Below, one piece after another: positions 34,151 to 42,754 of a stretch of DNA of 64,000 nucleotides. This DNA is from Roseiarcus sp963842835 (GTDB taxonomy: Bacteria > Pseudomonadota > Alphaproteobacteria > Rhizobiales > Beijerinckiaceae). The stretch covers positions 248,001 through 312,000 of the forward strand of contig CAWJIB010000003.1 in the NCBI GenBank assembly GCA_963842835.1, read 5' to 3'. Below the pieces are notes generated by a model, which made no database searches, was not told the DNA's origin, and was given only the letters and a program-made list of their open reading frames with translations. A program made the translations under genes and the position numbers. Numbering within the stretch: the first letter of the stretch is position 1; each line of letters begins with the position of its first letter.

Positions 34151-36142
34151 ATGACGGCCCTGGTCCCCCACAATTCGATGGCGAACGCGATCCGCTTTCT
34201 GTCGATCGACGCGGTCGAAAAGGCTCGCAGCGGACACCCTGGCCTACCCATGGGCGCCGCCGACATCGCGACGGTCCTGTTCCGCGACGCGCTCAAGTTC
34301 GACGCCGCCGATCCGCATTGGCCCGATCGCGATCGTTTCGTCTTGTCGGCCGGACACGGTTCGATGCTGCTCTATGCGCTGCTCTATCTGACCGGCGTCG
34401 GCGGCGATAAGGGACTGTCGATCGCCGATCTCGAAGCGTTCCGCCAGACCGGCTCGAAGACGCCGGGGCACCCCGAATATCGCCACACGCTCGGCGTCGA
34501 AATGACGACGGGGCCGCTGGGGCAGGGGATCGCGACGGCGGTCGGCATGGCGCTCGCCGAACGCATGCTCGCCGCCGAGTTCGGCGAAATCGTCGACCAC
34601 CACACCTATGTTCTGGCGTCCGACGGCGATCTGATGGAGGGCGTGAGCCAGGAAGCGATCGCCATCGCCGGACATCTGAAGCTGGCCAAGCTGATCGTTC
34701 TTTACGACGACAACGGCATTTCCATCGACGGCAACACTTCGCTCACCAATTCGGTCGATCAGATCGCGCGCTTTCGCTCCGCGGGATGGCGCGCGCTTCG
34801 CGTCGACGGGCATGACCCGAAGGCAATTCTGCGCGCGCTGCGCGCCGCCAAGAAGGCCGACAAGCCGACGCTGATCGCCTGTAAGACGACGATCGGCTTC
34901 GGCGCGCCGACGCGCGCGGGCACCAACAAGGCGCATGGCGAACCGCTCGGCGCGGCCGAAATCGCCGGCGCGCGCGCGGCCCTGAACTGGCCCTACGCGC
35001 CCTTCGTCGTTCCCGACGAGATTCTGGCGGCCTGGCGCGCGGTCGGCGCGCGCGGCAAGCGGCGCCGGACAAAATGGCGGCGCGCGTTCAAGACGCTCGC
35101 CCCCGAGCGGCGCGCCGAATTCGAGCGCCGGATGCGCGGCGATCTTCCCAAGGGACTGGACGCGGCGATCGACGCCTACAAGCGCAAGCTCGCCGCCGAG
35201 GCGCCGGAAATCGCCACGCGCAAGGCGGGCGAAGCGGCGCTGAAGGCGATTGCGCCGGCCGTGCCGGAATTGATCACGGGTTCGGCCGATCTCACCGGTT
35301 CGAACAACACCAAGGTCGAGGCGACGCGCGACATAACCGCGGGCGACATGTCCGGGCGCTATGTGCATTGGGGCGTTCGCGAACACGGCATGGCGGCGGC
35401 GTGCAACGGGATGGCGCTGCACGAAGGCTTCATTCCCTCGGGCGCGAGCTTCCTCGCCTTCACCGATTACTGCCGCCCGGCGTTGCGTCTGGCGGCGTTG
35501 ATGGGCGTGCGCGTTGCGCATGTCTTCACCCATGATTCCATCGGCCTGGGCGAAGACGGCCCGACGCATCAGCCGGTGGAGCATCTGGCCGCGCTGCGCG
35601 CGATCCCCAACCTCCTCGTCTTTCGCCCGGCCGACTCCGTCGAAACGGTCGAATGCTGGCAGGCCGCGCTCGCGGCGCGCCGCACGCCTTCGATCCTCGT
35701 GCTGACGCGGCAAAATCTGCCGGCGCTGCGACGCAGCCATGTCCAGGAAAATCTGAGCGCGCTCGGGGCCTATGAAATCTCGCCGGCGGCGGAGAAAGCG
35801 GCGGTGTCGATTTTCGCCTCGGGATCGGAAGTCTCAATCGCGGTCGCCGCGCAGGCGCTGCTCGCCGCTAAAGGCGTGGCGGCGCGCGTCGTCTCCGTTC
35901 CCTGCATGGAGCGTTTCGCCGAGCAGAAAGAAAGCTATCGTCGCCACGTCCTAGGCGATGCGCGCGTGCGGGTCGGCGTCGAGGCGGCGATCCGTCAGGG
36001 GTGGGACGCATTGATCGGCGATGGGCCCTTCGTCGGCATGTCGGGGTTCGGCGCCAGCGGACCCTATAAGGAGCTTTACGAACATTTCGGGATCACGCCG
36101 TCGAAAATCGCCGAGGCGGCCTTGACGCGTTTGCGGAGCTGA
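34151..36142 (+). CDS. tkt: Transketolase
   Basis: A 663-residue thiamine-diphosphate enzyme that moves two-carbon units between sugar phosphates in the pentose-phosphate and Calvin cycles. Visible are ARSGHPGLPMGAADIATVLF, FVLSAGHGSMLLYALLYLTG, the substrate loop GSKTPGHPEYRHTLGVEMTTGPLGQG, the ThDP motif GDGDLMEGVSQEA to LYDDNGISIDG, and in the pyrimidine domain HWGVREHGMAAACNGMALHEG and HDSIGLGEDGPTHQPVEHLAALR. The C-terminal domain is complete. The ATG at 34151 follows GGAG. It is the first gene of a tkt-gap-pgk-fba run. A basic stretch around residues 300-316 (RGKRRRTKWRRAFK) is a little unusual but lies in a variable linker. Confidence 0.95.
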   Translation: MTALVPHNSMANAIRFLSIDAVEKARSGHPGLPMGAADIATVLFRDALKFDAADPHWPDRDRFVLSAGHGSMLLYALLYLTGVGGDKGLSIADLEAFRQTGSKTPGHPEYRHTLGVEMTTGPLGQGIATAVGMALAERMLAAEFGEIVDHHTYVLASDGDLMEGVSQEAIAIAGHLKLAKLIVLYDDNGISIDGNTSLTNSVDQIARFRSAGWRALRVDGHDPKAILRALRAAKKADKPTLIACKTTIGFGAPTRAGTNKAHGEPLGAAEIAGARAALNWPYAPFVVPDEILAAWRAVGARGKRRRTKWRRAFKTLAPERRAEFERRMRGDLPKGLDAAIDAYKRKLAAEAPEIATRKAGEAALKAIAPAVPELITGSADLTGSNNTKVEATRDITAGDMSGRYVHWGVREHGMAAACNGMALHEGFIPSGASFLAFTDYCRPALRLAALMGVRVAHVFTHDSIGLGEDGPTHQPVEHLAALRAIPNLLVFRPADSVETVECWQAALAARRTPSILVLTRQNLPALRRSHVQENLSALGAYEISPAAEKAAVSIFASGSEVSIAVAAQALLAAKGVAARVVSVPCMERFAEQKESYRRHVLGDARVRVGVEAAIRQGWDALIGDGPFVGMSGFGASGPYKELYEHFGITPSKIAEAALTRLRS

Positions 36143-36379
36143 GCGGAAATGCGGCAAATCGCCGCGATCGGCGATGCGATCGAACCGCCGCGATCCGCGC
36201 TCTGATACTTGCCGCCCTTTGCCGCGCCGCGCGGGCGGCGAGGATCTGCGCGGTTGGTCCGCGGCGTCGGGCCGCGCGCACTAGACTTTAGATTGAGGAT
36301 CGACGAAAAGGCCCGCTATTCCAGTTCGCCCCGCCGGAAGGCGATGGCCTGCGCTGAGATCAATCGGAGGGAAGAGACG
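36143..36379. other. Leader region upstream of gap
   Basis: A 237-bp gap between tkt and gap that presumably holds the promoter or a processing site for gap-pgk-fba. Short GC-rich inverted repeats are present (around 36155-36190), but I see no convincing promoter, riboswitch or CbbR-type site. Confidence 0.3.
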
Positions 36380-37387
36380 ATGGCGATAAAGGTTGCGATC
36401 AACGGCTTCGGGCGCATCGGGCGCAATATCTTGCGGGCCATCGTCGAATTGGGGCGCACGGACATCCAGGTCGTCACCGTCAACGATCTCGGCCCGGTCG
36501 AGACCAACGCCCATCTTCTGCGCTTCGACAGCGTTCACGGCCGTTTCCCGCACGAGGTCACGGTGTCCGGCGACACGATCAACGTCGGCGGCGGCGCGAT
36601 CAAGGTGACCGCGATCAAGGATCCCGCGCAACTCCCCCACAAAGAACTCGGCGTCGACATCGCGCTGGAATGCACGGGCATCTTCACCGCGCGCGACAAG
36701 GCGGCCGCGCATCTGACCGCCGGCGCCAAGCGCGTCATCGTCTCCGCGCCGTCCGACGGCGCCGATCTGACGGTCGTGTACGGCGTCAACCACGCCAAGC
36801 TGACCAGGGATCATCTCGTCATTTCCAACGCTTCGTGCACGACCAACTGCCTCGCGCCGGTCGCCAAGGTCCTCAACGACGCGATCGGCATCGACCATGG
36901 CTTCATGACGACGATCCATTCCTACACCGGCGACCAGCCGACGCTCGACACGCTGCACAAGGATCTCTACCGCGGCCGCGCCGCCGCGCTGTCGATGATC
37001 CCGACGACGACGGGCGCGGCCAAGGCGGTCGGCCTCGTGCTGCCCGAACTGAAGGGCAAGCTCGACGGTTCGGCGATCCGCGTGCCGACGCCGAACGTTT
37101 CGGTCGTCGACCTCAAGTTCGTCGCCAAGCGCGCGACCTCCAAGGAAGAGATCAACGAAGCGATCAAGGCCGCCGCGAACGGACCGCTGAAGGGCATCCT
37201 CGGCGCCACCGACAAGCCCAATGTTTCGATCGACTTCAACCACGACAGCCATTCCTCGGTCTTCCATCTCGATCAGACCAAGGTCATCGACGGCACCTTC
37301 GTGCGCATCCTTTCCTGGTACGACAACGAATGGGGCTTCTCCAACCGCATGGCCGACACGGCGGTGGCGTTGGGCAAGCTGATCTGA
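36380..37387 (+). CDS. gap: Glyceraldehyde-3-phosphate dehydrogenase, type I
   Basis: A 335-residue GAPDH. It has the Rossmann start KVAINGFGRIGRNILRAI, the active-site Cys in SNASCTTNCLAPVAKVL and the catalytic His region TTIHSYTGDQPTLD. The phosphate-binding RAAALSMIPTTTGAAKAVGLVLPELKGKLDGSAIRVPTPNVS and terminal WYDNEWGFSNRM are also present. The coenzyme loop (VTVNDLGPVETNAHLL) does not read clearly as NAD- or NADP-specific. It interconverts glyceraldehyde-3-phosphate and 1,3-bisphosphoglycerate. The ATG at 36380 follows GGAGG. A strong hairpin lies between gap and pgk. Confidence 0.96.
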   Translation: MAIKVAINGFGRIGRNILRAIVELGRTDIQVVTVNDLGPVETNAHLLRFDSVHGRFPHEVTVSGDTINVGGGAIKVTAIKDPAQLPHKELGVDIALECTGIFTARDKAAAHLTAGAKRVIVSAPSDGADLTVVYGVNHAKLTRDHLVISNASCTTNCLAPVAKVLNDAIGIDHGFMTTIHSYTGDQPTLDTLHKDLYRGRAAALSMIPTTTGAAKAVGLVLPELKGKLDGSAIRVPTPNVSVVDLKFVAKRATSKEEINEAIKAAANGPLKGILGATDKPNVSIDFNHDSHSSVFHLDQTKVIDGTFVRILSWYDNEWGFSNRMADTAVALGKLI

Positions 37388-37394
37388 CTCGATT

Positions 37395-37425
37395 TCGCGC
37401 GGGCGGCGGTTGCGCGCCCGCGCGG
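37395..37425 (+). other. Intercistronic hairpin between gap and pgk
   Basis: CGCGCGGGCG (37396-37405) pairs with CGCCCGCGCG (37415-37424), a 10-bp GC stem with a 9-nt loop, 8 bp after the gap stop. No T-tract follows, so mRNA stabilisation or partial termination that sets the gap:pgk ratio is more likely than full termination. Confidence 0.45.
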
Positions 37426-37476
37426 GCTCAAACGCCAAGGAGGCGCGCAGCGGCGCGCGATAGGGAGCCTTCGCCG

Positions 37477-38673
37477 ATGAACGCGTTCCGAACGCTCGAT
37501 TCCGCCGACCTCAAAGGCAAGCGCGTCCTCCTGCGCGTCGACCTCAACGTGCCCATGGAAAACGGCAAGGTCGGCGACGCGACGCGCATCGATCGCGTCC
37601 TGCCGACGATCACGGAGATCGCCGACAAGGGCGGCAAAGTCGTCCTGCTCGCGCATTTCGGCCGTCCCAAGGGCGGGCCGGACGAGGCCAATTCGTTGCG
37701 TCCGGTCGCCGCGGCGGTCGGCGAGCGCCTGGGTCGGCCCGTCGGCTTTGCGTCCGACTGCGTCGGCGAGGTCGCCGCGAAGGCGATCGCCGGGATGAAG
37801 GACGGCGACGTTCTGCTGCTCGAAAACACGCGCTTCCACAAAGGCGAGGAGAAGAACGACCCCGCTTTCGTCGCCGAACTCGCCAAACTCGGCGACGTCT
37901 ATGTCAACGACGCGTTTTCGGCCGCCCATCGCGCCCACGCCTCGACCGAGGGCGTCGCGCATAAGCTGCCGGCTTATGCGGGCCGGGCGATGCAGGCCGA
38001 GCTCGAAGCGCTGACGCTGGCGCTCGGCGCGCCCAAGCGGCCGGTGGCGGCGATCGTCGGCGGCGCCAAGGTCTCGACCAAACTCGACCTGCTCGGCAAT
38101 CTCGTCAAGAAAGTCGACATTTTGATCATCGGCGGCGGCATGGCCAACACGTTCCTGTTCGCGCAGGGCAAGGCGGTCGGCAAGTCGCTGTGCGAGAGGG
38201 ATCTTGCCGACACCGCGCGTTCGATCATAGAGGCCGCTCGCGCCGTCAATTGCCGGATCGTGCTGCCGGTCGACGCGACCGTCGCGAAGGAGTTCAAGGC
38301 GCACGCCCCATCGCGCTTCGTCGACGTCGATCACGTCGCCGACGACGAGATGATCCTCGACATCGGCCCCAAGTCGATCGTCGCGGTCGAAGAGGCGCTC
38401 GCCCATGCGAAGACGCTGGTGTGGAACGGACCGTTCGGCGCCTTCGAGACGCCGCCCTTCGACGCGGCGACGATGCAGATCGCCAGGACGGCGGCGTTCC
38501 TGACCGTCGACGCCAAGCTCAAGTCGGTCGCCGGCGGCGGCGATACGGTCGCGGCGCTCGCAGCCGCCGGCGTCGTCGAAGAATTCACCTATGTCTCGAC
38601 GGCGGGCGGCGCCTTCCTCGAGTGGATGGAAGGCAAGGCGCTGCCCGGCGTCGAAGCGCTTCGCGCGAAATAG
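37477..38673 (+). CDS. pgk: Phosphoglycerate kinase
   Basis: A 398-residue two-domain kinase. Visible are the N-domain substrate site RVLLRVDLNVPMENGKVGDATRIDRVLPTI, AHFGRPKGGPDEANSLRPVA, LLLENTRFHKGEEKNDPAFV and NDAFSAAHRAHAST. In the C-domain are GGAKVSTKLDLLGNLVKKVDILIIGGGMANTFL and the nucleotide site VWNGPFGAFE with the GGGDTVAAL phosphate loop. It makes ATP and 3-phosphoglycerate from 1,3-bisphosphoglycerate, or the reverse in carbon fixation. The ATG at 37477 has GGGAG upstream. It is 18 bp from the aldolase gene, clearly in one operon. Confidence 0.96.
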   Translation: MNAFRTLDSADLKGKRVLLRVDLNVPMENGKVGDATRIDRVLPTITEIADKGGKVVLLAHFGRPKGGPDEANSLRPVAAAVGERLGRPVGFASDCVGEVAAKAIAGMKDGDVLLLENTRFHKGEEKNDPAFVAELAKLGDVYVNDAFSAAHRAHASTEGVAHKLPAYAGRAMQAELEALTLALGAPKRPVAAIVGGAKVSTKLDLLGNLVKKVDILIIGGGMANTFLFAQGKAVGKSLCERDLADTARSIIEAARAVNCRIVLPVDATVAKEFKAHAPSRFVDVDHVADDEMILDIGPKSIVAVEEALAHAKTLVWNGPFGAFETPPFDAATMQIARTAAFLTVDAKLKSVAGGGDTVAALAAAGVVEEFTYVSTAGGAFLEWMEGKALPGVEALRAK

Positions 38674-38691
38674 AGCTCAACGGGAGGAACC

Positions 38692-39759
38692 ATGGCTCGC
38701 ATCACGCTTCGTCAGTTGCTCGATCACGCCGCGGAACACGGCTACGGATTGCCCGCGTTCAACGTCAACAACATGGAGCAGGCGTTGGCGATCGGCGAGG
38801 CCGCCAGCGCGCTCGATGCGCCCGCCATCATTCAGGCCTCGCGCGGCGCGCGTTCCTACGCCAACGACATCATGCTGCGCCACATGATGGACGCGCTGAC
38901 CGAAATGTATCCGCAGATTCCGATCTGCGTGCACCTCGATCACGGCAACGGTCCCGCCACATGCGTCACCGCGATGCAGGCGAATTTCACCTCCGTGATG
39001 ATGGACGGCTCGCTGAAGGCCGACGGCAAGACGCCGGCCGATTGGGCCTATAACGTCGGAGTGACCAAGATGGTCGCCGACATGGCGCATCTCGGCGGCG
39101 TCTCGGTCGAGGGCGAACTGGGCGTGCTCGGCTCGCTGGAGACGGGACATGGCGAGAAAGAGGACGGGCACGGCGCCGAGGGCAAATTGAGCCACGACCA
39201 GCTGCTCACCAATCCCGACGAGGCCGTGAAGTTCGTGCGCGAGACCAGGGTCGACGCGCTCGCGATCGCGATGGGCACCTCGCACGGCGCCTATAAGTTC
39301 TCGCGCAAGCCGACCGGCGACATCCTCGCCATGAACGTCATAGAGGACATCAACAAGAAATTGCCGAACACGCATCTCGTCATGCACGGATCGTCGTCGG
39401 TGCCGCAGGAGCTGCAGGACATCATCAACAAGTTCGGCGGCAAGATGCCGCAGACTTACGGCGTTCCGATCGAAGAGATTCAGCGCGGCATCAAGCACGG
39501 CGTGCGCAAGATTAACATCGACACCGATCTGCGCATGGCGATCACTGGCCAGATTCGGCGCGTCCTGAGCGAGAACGGCGCGGAGTTCGATCCGCGCAAA
39601 TATCTGACGCCGGCGCGCGAGGCGATGGCGAAGGTCTGCAAGGAGCGCTATGAGCAATTCGGCGCGGCGGGCATGGCCTCCAAGATCAAGCGCGTGCTGT
39701 CGCTTCCCGAGATGGCCAAGCGCTACGCGAGCGGCGAACTCGATCCGAAGTTCGGCTGA
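38692..39759 (+). CDS. fba: Class II fructose-bisphosphate aldolase, Calvin cycle subtype
   Basis: A 355-residue zinc aldolase. It begins ARITLRQLLDHAAEHGYGLPAFNVNNMEQ. The zinc/catalytic segments are CVHLDHGNG (catalytic Asp and first His), SVEGELGVLGSLETGHGEKEDGHGAEG (Glu region), MGTSHGAYKF and VMHGSSSVPQELQD (His ligands), then GVRKINIDTDLRMA. The long insert between about 140 and 160 and the overall length match the CbbA-type subgroup, which also acts on sedoheptulose-1,7-bisphosphate. It closes the tkt-gap-pgk-fba run. No RuBisCO or phosphoribulokinase genes are in the window, so a role in autotrophy is not shown. Confidence 0.95.
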   Translation: MARITLRQLLDHAAEHGYGLPAFNVNNMEQALAIGEAASALDAPAIIQASRGARSYANDIMLRHMMDALTEMYPQIPICVHLDHGNGPATCVTAMQANFTSVMMDGSLKADGKTPADWAYNVGVTKMVADMAHLGGVSVEGELGVLGSLETGHGEKEDGHGAEGKLSHDQLLTNPDEAVKFVRETRVDALAIAMGTSHGAYKFSRKPTGDILAMNVIEDINKKLPNTHLVMHGSSSVPQELQDIINKFGGKMPQTYGVPIEEIQRGIKHGVRKINIDTDLRMAITGQIRRVLSENGAEFDPRKYLTPAREAMAKVCKERYEQFGAAGMASKIKRVLSLPEMAKRYASGELDPKFG

Positions 39760-39800
39760 AAGCTGACGACAGGGCGGCGGGCGCCGCTCGCGGCTTCGCG

Positions 39801-40088
39801 CTAAGCGAGCAGGGCGCGCGCGATCGCCTCCCATTCCGCGTCGAGCGCGCCCGAGCCGATCGGCTTTGCCGCGCGTCGATACCAATAGGCGGCATTGCCG
39901 GCGTCGCCTTCCTTGCGATGGAGATAGGCGTGAACCCAGCAGCCGGACGGGCCTCCGTCCTGCTGGGCGAGCCGATGCGCGCCGTCCCAGTCGCCCTTGG
40001 CGTCGAGCCACAACGCCTGCAGCGCAGGGCTGAGGCCGGACGGGAGCGCCGGACCGCCGAGGGAAGCCCGCAAAGCCGCGAGGTCCAT
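39801..40088 (-). CDS. Small conserved protein with TPR-like helices
   Basis: A 95-residue protein (MDLAALRASLGGPALPSGLSPALQALWLDAKGDWDGAHRLAQQDGG, then GCWVHAYLHRKEGDAGNAAYWYRRA). The repeated helix pattern ALWLDAKGDWDGAHRLAQ and AYLHRKEGDAGNAAYWYRRA resembles one or two degenerate tetratricopeptide repeats. The ATG at 40088 with GGGAGG five bases upstream is well supported; a frame from 40136 adds 16 residues without support. No export signal is present. I recognise the type as a conserved hypothetical of Hyphomicrobiales, with no known function. Confidence 0.7.
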   Translation of the reverse strand: MDLAALRASLGGPALPSGLSPALQALWLDAKGDWDGAHRLAQQDGGPSGCWVHAYLHRKEGDAGNAAYWYRRAAKPIGSGALDAEWEAIARALLA

Positions 40089-40132
40089 GAGCGCCTCCCG
40101 GGCCGAGGGGTTTGCGCGCGCGCCCTTGCGCG

Positions 40133-40873
40133 TCACTGCGGCGCCAGAGCCCAGGTCGCAGTGACGCTCTCGGACAGGGTGATGAAGCCCGGCTCAACGG
40201 GCAATGGCGCCGCTGCGGACGCCGTGCTGAAGCTCCTTGCCGCTCCGCTCCCCGCGCGGAACATGGGTTGGGCGAACTCGGCGTTGATGGCCTGGAGCGG
40301 TCCCAGCTTCATCGCCGCGCCCTCAGCGTAAAGTGAGGCGCGGCGCATCGCGTTGCCCACGGCTTTGACGCGTAACGCGTCCTCGCGAGATTCGCGGTCG
40401 AAGAGATCGAACGCCACGCCTTGGTATATGGCGCCGTTCTGGACCCCTTGCGCGATGATCGCGCCCGCCTTGTCGATTGCGCGCATGCGCACGCTCAGCG
40501 TGTTCGAGGCTCGGTAGCCTGTCAGCGTGCGCTTGACGATTTGACCAGTCTTGGCGTCCCGCTCGTCGTTCCACACCGGAAATAGGCTCAGGCCGATCGT
40601 CGCGATGTCCTTCGCCTCGATTCCCGAGCCCTTGAGCCCCTCGATGACCGCCCTCGACAGCCGCGCGTTTTCGCCCGCGGCGTCGTTCGCGGCGGGGCGC
40701 TCGTCCGAGATATTGAAGGTCACAATGGCGATGTCGGGCTGCGCCTCTTCGGAGGCGAGGCCGACGACGGAGACTGTCGGCGTATTCTTCGAAGCGCTCG
40801 GCTCCTGGGCCAAGCCCGAATCGCCGAGCGCGACACTCGCGAAGGCGATGATCAAGGCGGACTTGCTGAACAT
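40133..40873 (-). CDS. SIMPL domain (DUF541) periplasmic protein
   Basis: A 246-residue exported protein. The signal peptide (about 1-22, LIIAFASVALGDSGLAQ) precedes a SIMPL/DUF541 domain: VSVVGLASEEAQPDIAIVTFNISDERPAANDA, GIEAKDIATIGLSLFPVW and YRASNTLSVRMRAIDKAGAIIAQGVQNGA, with GPLQAINAEFAQPMF near the end. Relatives include YggE (linked to oxidative stress) and Brucella BP26. They form oligomeric rings, and their biochemical role is not settled. The ATG at 40873 has a strong AGGAGG six bases upstream. It is divergent from the dcw cluster. Confidence 0.83.
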   Translation of the reverse strand: MFSKSALIIAFASVALGDSGLAQEPSASKNTPTVSVVGLASEEAQPDIAIVTFNISDERPAANDAAGENARLSRAVIEGLKGSGIEAKDIATIGLSLFPVWNDERDAKTGQIVKRTLTGYRASNTLSVRMRAIDKAGAIIAQGVQNGAIYQGVAFDLFDRESREDALRVKAVGNAMRRASLYAEGAAMKLGPLQAINAEFAQPMFRAGSGAARSFSTASAAAPLPVEPGFITLSESVTATWALAPQ

Positions 40874-41109
40874 TGAAACCTCCTGCGTCGCCAAGGCGGC
40901 GACGGAGGTCTATCACTTTTCGGTGCCGGCCAAAGGCCGGAAAATCGCGCCGGCGAGGAGCGGCGCCTTCGGCGCCCATCATGATCCTGCGTCCGTGCGT
41001 CGGCAAGATCGCGACCGCGGGGCGCTCGGCCGTCCTAACCCGACCTTAACCTTAACAACCCCTAATGGGGTGTGGAGCCGCGCGACCGCCTCGCGAGGCC
41101 TGAGTTTCG

Positions 41110-41138
41110 TTGACGCCCATAAATGCCCATGGTATCCC
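41110..41138 (+). promoter_or_regulatory. Candidate promoter of mraZ/dcw operon
   Basis: TTGACG (41110-41115, 5 of 6 to the -35 consensus), a 17-bp spacer and TATCCC (41133-41138, 3 of 6). It would give about a 100-nt leader to mraZ. It overlaps the pentamer array that fits an MraZ operator. Confidence 0.35.
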
Positions 41139-41149
41139 AAACCATCCCG
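41115..41149 (-). promoter_or_regulatory. Putative MraZ operator: four TGGGN-type boxes every 10 bp
   Basis: On the minus strand the boxes read CGGGA (41149-41145), TGGGA (41139-41135), TGGGC (41129-41125) and TGGGC (41119-41115), each separated by exactly 5 bp. E. coli MraZ binds direct TGGGN repeats with 5-bp spacers upstream of its own gene and represses it. Box sequence, period and location all fit. Here the array is on the strand opposite to the gene and covers the candidate promoter, consistent with autorepression. Confidence 0.6.
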
Positions 41150-41240
41150 TCAAGAGACCGCCGGCCCGGTCGATCGCCAGCGAGCGCGAGTTCGCGGCCG
41201 GCGAGACATTTCGCATGCGCCTTTGGGGTAGGGCTGAGCC

Positions 41241-41720
41241 TTGGATCGTTTCCTCTCCCACTACACCAACCGCTTCGACGCCAAAGGCCGCGTCTCGGTG
41301 CCGGCTTCGTTCCGCGCGGTGTTGGCGAAGGACGGCTTCGACGGGATTTTCGTTCATCCCTCGCTCGATGCGCCGGCGCTCGATTGCGGCGGACACATGC
41401 TGCTGCGCGAAATCAACGCGCTCTTGGAGTCGATGCCGCCGTATTCGCAGGAGCGGGAGGACTTGGCGACCGCCCTGCTGGGCACGAGCGAGGTTCTGCG
41501 CGCCGATTTAGAGGGGCGCATTCTGCTGAGCGAGAGAACGCGCGCGTCGCTCGGCCTGAAAGACGAGGCGGTCTTTGTCGGCCATGGCCACAAGTTTCAG
41601 ATTTGGGAACCGGTTCGGTTCGCGGCGCATCTCGAGGAGGCCAAGTCTCGCGTTCGTCGTCTGCGGGCCGAGTTCGGCGCCCGGGCGGCGCAAGCCGTCG
41701 TGCAGGGAGCACGGGAATGA
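41241..41720 (+). CDS. mraZ: Transcriptional regulator MraZ
   Basis: A 159-residue protein with two AbrB-like swapped-hairpin domains. It begins MDRFLSHYTNRFDAKGRVSVPASFRAVL (start codon TTG, the only start that gives the family N-terminus), and the second copy is DLEGRILLSERTRASLGLKDEAVFVGHGHKFQIWEP. MraZ forms ring oligomers that bind TGGGN repeats, represses the dcw promoter and can be antagonised by RsmH. A fitting operator is visible 92-126 bp upstream. Its TGA overlaps the rsmH ATG (ATGA), and the C-terminus carries an Ala/Arg-rich extension (SRVRRLRAEFGARAAQAV). Confidence 0.93.
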   Translation: MDRFLSHYTNRFDAKGRVSVPASFRAVLAKDGFDGIFVHPSLDAPALDCGGHMLLREINALLESMPPYSQEREDLATALLGTSEVLRADLEGRILLSERTRASLGLKDEAVFVGHGHKFQIWEPVRFAAHLEEAKSRVRRLRAEFGARAAQAVVQGARE

Positions 41721-42754
41721 ACGCGGGCCGCGGCGAGAGCGAAGTCGCCGCCGGCGGACCGGCCCGCCACATTCCCGTGCTGCTCGCCGAAGCGCTGGAG
41801 GCGCTCAACGTGCGCGCCGACGGCGTCTATCTCGACGGCACGTTCGGCGCGGGCGGTTATTCCCGCGCGCTGCTCGAGCGCGGCGCGCGCGTCGTCGCCA
41901 TCGATCGCGATCCGACCGCGATCGCCGCGGGCCAGGAGCTCGTCGCGGCCGCGCGCGGACGCCTGACGCTGATCGAAGGACGCTTCGGCGACCTCGACGC
42001 GATCGCCCGTCGCGTCGGCGCGGCGACGCTTGACGGCGTCGTCCTCGACATCGGCGTGTCCTCGATGCAGTTCGACGAGGCCGGCCGAGGCTTCTCCCTG
42101 CGCCAGGACGCGCCGCTCGACATGCGCATGGAAGGGGCCGGGCGCAGCGCCGCCGACATCCTGCGCGAAGACGACGAGCAAAGAATCGCCGACATTCTCT
42201 TTCATTTCGGCGAAGAGCGCGCGGCGCGGCGCATCGCGCGCGCCATCGTCGCCGACCGGAAGACCTCGCCCTATGTCTCGACGCTGCAACTCGCCGACAT
42301 GATCTCCCGCGTCGCGCCCGCCCGGCCGGGCGAGACGATCCATCCCGCGACCCGCGCTTTTCAGGCGTTGCGCATCGCCGTCAACGACGAACTCGGCCAA
42401 TTGCTGCGCGGTCTCGAAGCGGCGGAACGCGCGTTGGCGCCGGGCGGACGGCTCGTCGTCGTGACCTTTCATTCGCTCGAAGATCGTATCGTCAAGCAAT
42501 TCCTCGCCCGTCGCTCCGGCAGAGGCCGCGCCGCCTCGCGCCTCCTGCCCGGCGAGCCGGCGCTCGCCGCGCCGACTTTCCTCGTTCCGGCGGGTCAGCC
42601 GATCCTGCCGGGGGAAGCGGAACGGGCCGCCAACGCCCGCGCTCGTTCGGCCAAATTGCGCTTCGGCGAGCGCACCGCCGCGCCCCCCCTCGGCAGGGAC
42701 GCAGGGCTCGACGCGCTCACGCGCCTGCCGGCGACGCGGCCAGGGAGGGGCTGA
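41717..42754 (+). CDS. rsmH: 16S rRNA (cytosine1402-N4)-methyltransferase RsmH
   Basis: A 345-residue SAM-dependent methyltransferase. Motifs are HIPVLLAEALEALNVRADGVYLDGTFGAGGYSRALLERG (SAM-binding loop), VVAIDRDPTAIAAG, LDGVVLDIGVSSMQFDEAGRGFSLRQDAPLDMRM, the helical insert and LAPGGRLVVVTFHSLEDRIVKQFL. It methylates N4 of C1402 in the ribosomal P site. It starts with an ATG that overlaps the mraZ stop and its own stop overlaps the ftsL start (TGATG), so translation is chained through the operon. The N-terminal 15 residues are poorly conserved. Confidence 0.95.
   Translation: MNAGRGESEVAAGGPARHIPVLLAEALEALNVRADGVYLDGTFGAGGYSRALLERGARVVAIDRDPTAIAAGQELVAAARGRLTLIEGRFGDLDAIARRVGAATLDGVVLDIGVSSMQFDEAGRGFSLRQDAPLDMRMEGAGRSAADILREDDEQRIADILFHFGEERAARRIARAIVADRKTSPYVSTLQLADMISRVAPARPGETIHPATRAFQALRIAVNDELGQLLRGLEAAERALAPGGRLVVVTFHSLEDRIVKQFLARRSGRGRAASRLLPGEPALAAPTFLVPAGQPILPGEAERAANARARSAKLRFGERTAAPPLGRDAGLDALTRLPATRPGRG

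Larger units (their letters stand above)
40874..41240. other. 367-bp control region upstream of the dcw cluster
   Basis: No gene is supported. The left end holds the ribosome site of the SIMPL gene (minus strand). The right half holds a candidate mraZ promoter and four 10-bp-spaced pentamers described separately. The rest shows nothing recognisable. Confidence 0.5.

Noticed and set aside
36670..37476. Long in-frame upstream extension of pgk across gap
   Set aside because: It overlaps gap in another frame and reads as low-complexity Arg/Gly sequence. PGK begins at the ATG at 37477, which has a ribosome site.
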